This document shows, one piece after another, positions 29,531 through 29,693 of a DNA stretch of 29,693 nucleotides. Every line of letters starts with the position of its first letter. Positions within the stretch are counted from its first letter, which is position 1. The position numbers and the translations under genes were made by a program. The notes beneath the pieces are model-generated. The model was not told where the DNA came from. It saw only the letters and a list, made by a program, of their open reading frames with translations, and did not search any database. Source of the stretch: a virus. Where the stretch lies: positions 1 to 29,693 of the IMG/VR virus record IMGVR_UViG_3300005563_000081; one strand, written 5' to 3'.

Positions 29531-29693
29531 TGTACGATTTCCCCCCGAGCCTGGCCTACGTCTTGCAGAGCGAAGGCGGCCTCGTGGACGATCCGCGCGA
29601 TCCCGGCGGCCGCACCAATGCAGGTGTGACGCAGCACACCTACGACCACTGGCGGGTGACTCGGGGACTTCGGCTTCGCGATGTCGCCGACAT
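29527..29693 (+). CDS. Endolysin, glycoside hydrolase 108-type, N-terminal part (cut by window edge)
   Basis: About 55 residues are visible: an N-terminal helix ending LAYVLQSEGGLVDD, then PRDPGGRTNAGVTQHTYDHW. The EGG motif with its Glu (about residue 16) and the DPGGxTNxGVTQ block match the start of GH108 muramidases, which cleave cell-wall glycan in lysis. There is no signal peptide, so export would need a holin. The start is either ATG 29527, overlapping the previous stop, or ATG 29530. The rest lies outside the window. Confidence 0.85.
   Translation, partial: MMYDFPPSLAYVLQSEGGLVDDPRDPGGRTNAGVTQHTYDHWRVTRGLRLRDVAD

Noticed and set aside
1-29693. CRISPR arrays, tRNA genes and insertion sequences
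   Set aside because: No regularly spaced repeats, cloverleaf-like stems with CCA-type ends, or transposase motifs were seen in reading both strands.

Overview
The window is a GC-rich stretch of a tailed double-stranded DNA phage (or prophage) that looks temperate. A tyrosine integrase is cut by the left edge and a muramidase-type endolysin is cut by the right edge, so neither end is a natural genome end. The short tail gene set and the N4-gp56-type capsid protein point to a podovirus-like virion. The small-gene repertoire and base composition suggest an alphaproteobacterial host, perhaps a sphingomonad; that host call is an inference.

Left arm, minus strand, read from about 14.7 kb down to 1. 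First comes a tightly coupled cluster of small zinc-binding and hypothetical genes, then a cytosine-C5 DNA methyltransferase, a RuvC-like resolvase, a Myb/SANT-like protein with a zinc knuckle, and a SNF2-type helicase. After a 98-base gap with a good sigma70-type promoter and a palindrome on its -35 box comes the replication operon: a 163-aa hypothetical gene, a DUF2800 PD-(D/E)XK nuclease, a DUF2815 protein, a zinc protein, a family A DNA polymerase, two small genes, a Prim-Pol/RepA-like primase-helicase, a small gene, and the integrase. One small membrane protein gene (12634-12816) lies on the opposite strand inside this arm.

The two arms diverge from a non-coding region of almost 600 bases (14701-15283) with short repeats, hairpins and an AT-rich patch.

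Right arm, plus strand: holin-like protein, lipoprotein, several small genes including a KTSC-domain protein, large terminase, portal, scaffold, major capsid protein with an Ig-like insertion, two charged or coiled-coil proteins, tail adaptor, a large tail protein with a duplicated beta insertion, tail fibre, glycine-rich tip protein, a membrane/coiled-coil protein, a small helical protein and the endolysin.

The most interesting signal is a 16-base element, TTACCGCG-N4-ACAC, found in four non-coding gaps. Three copies sit upstream of the three apparent late units (holin/terminase/portal, scaffold/capsid, tail). Two of these are followed by a small hairpin, and one directly follows a strong terminator-like stem-loop. 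The fourth lies just downstream of the replication-operon promoter. This looks like a phage-specific regulatory code for the late genes. A second point is a perfect 9-bp hairpin that contains the Shine-Dalgarno sequence of the capsid gene. Four very short genes (34-47 codons), linked to their neighbours by overlapping start and stop codons, were read directly from the sequence, one of them only tentatively a gene from its coupling.
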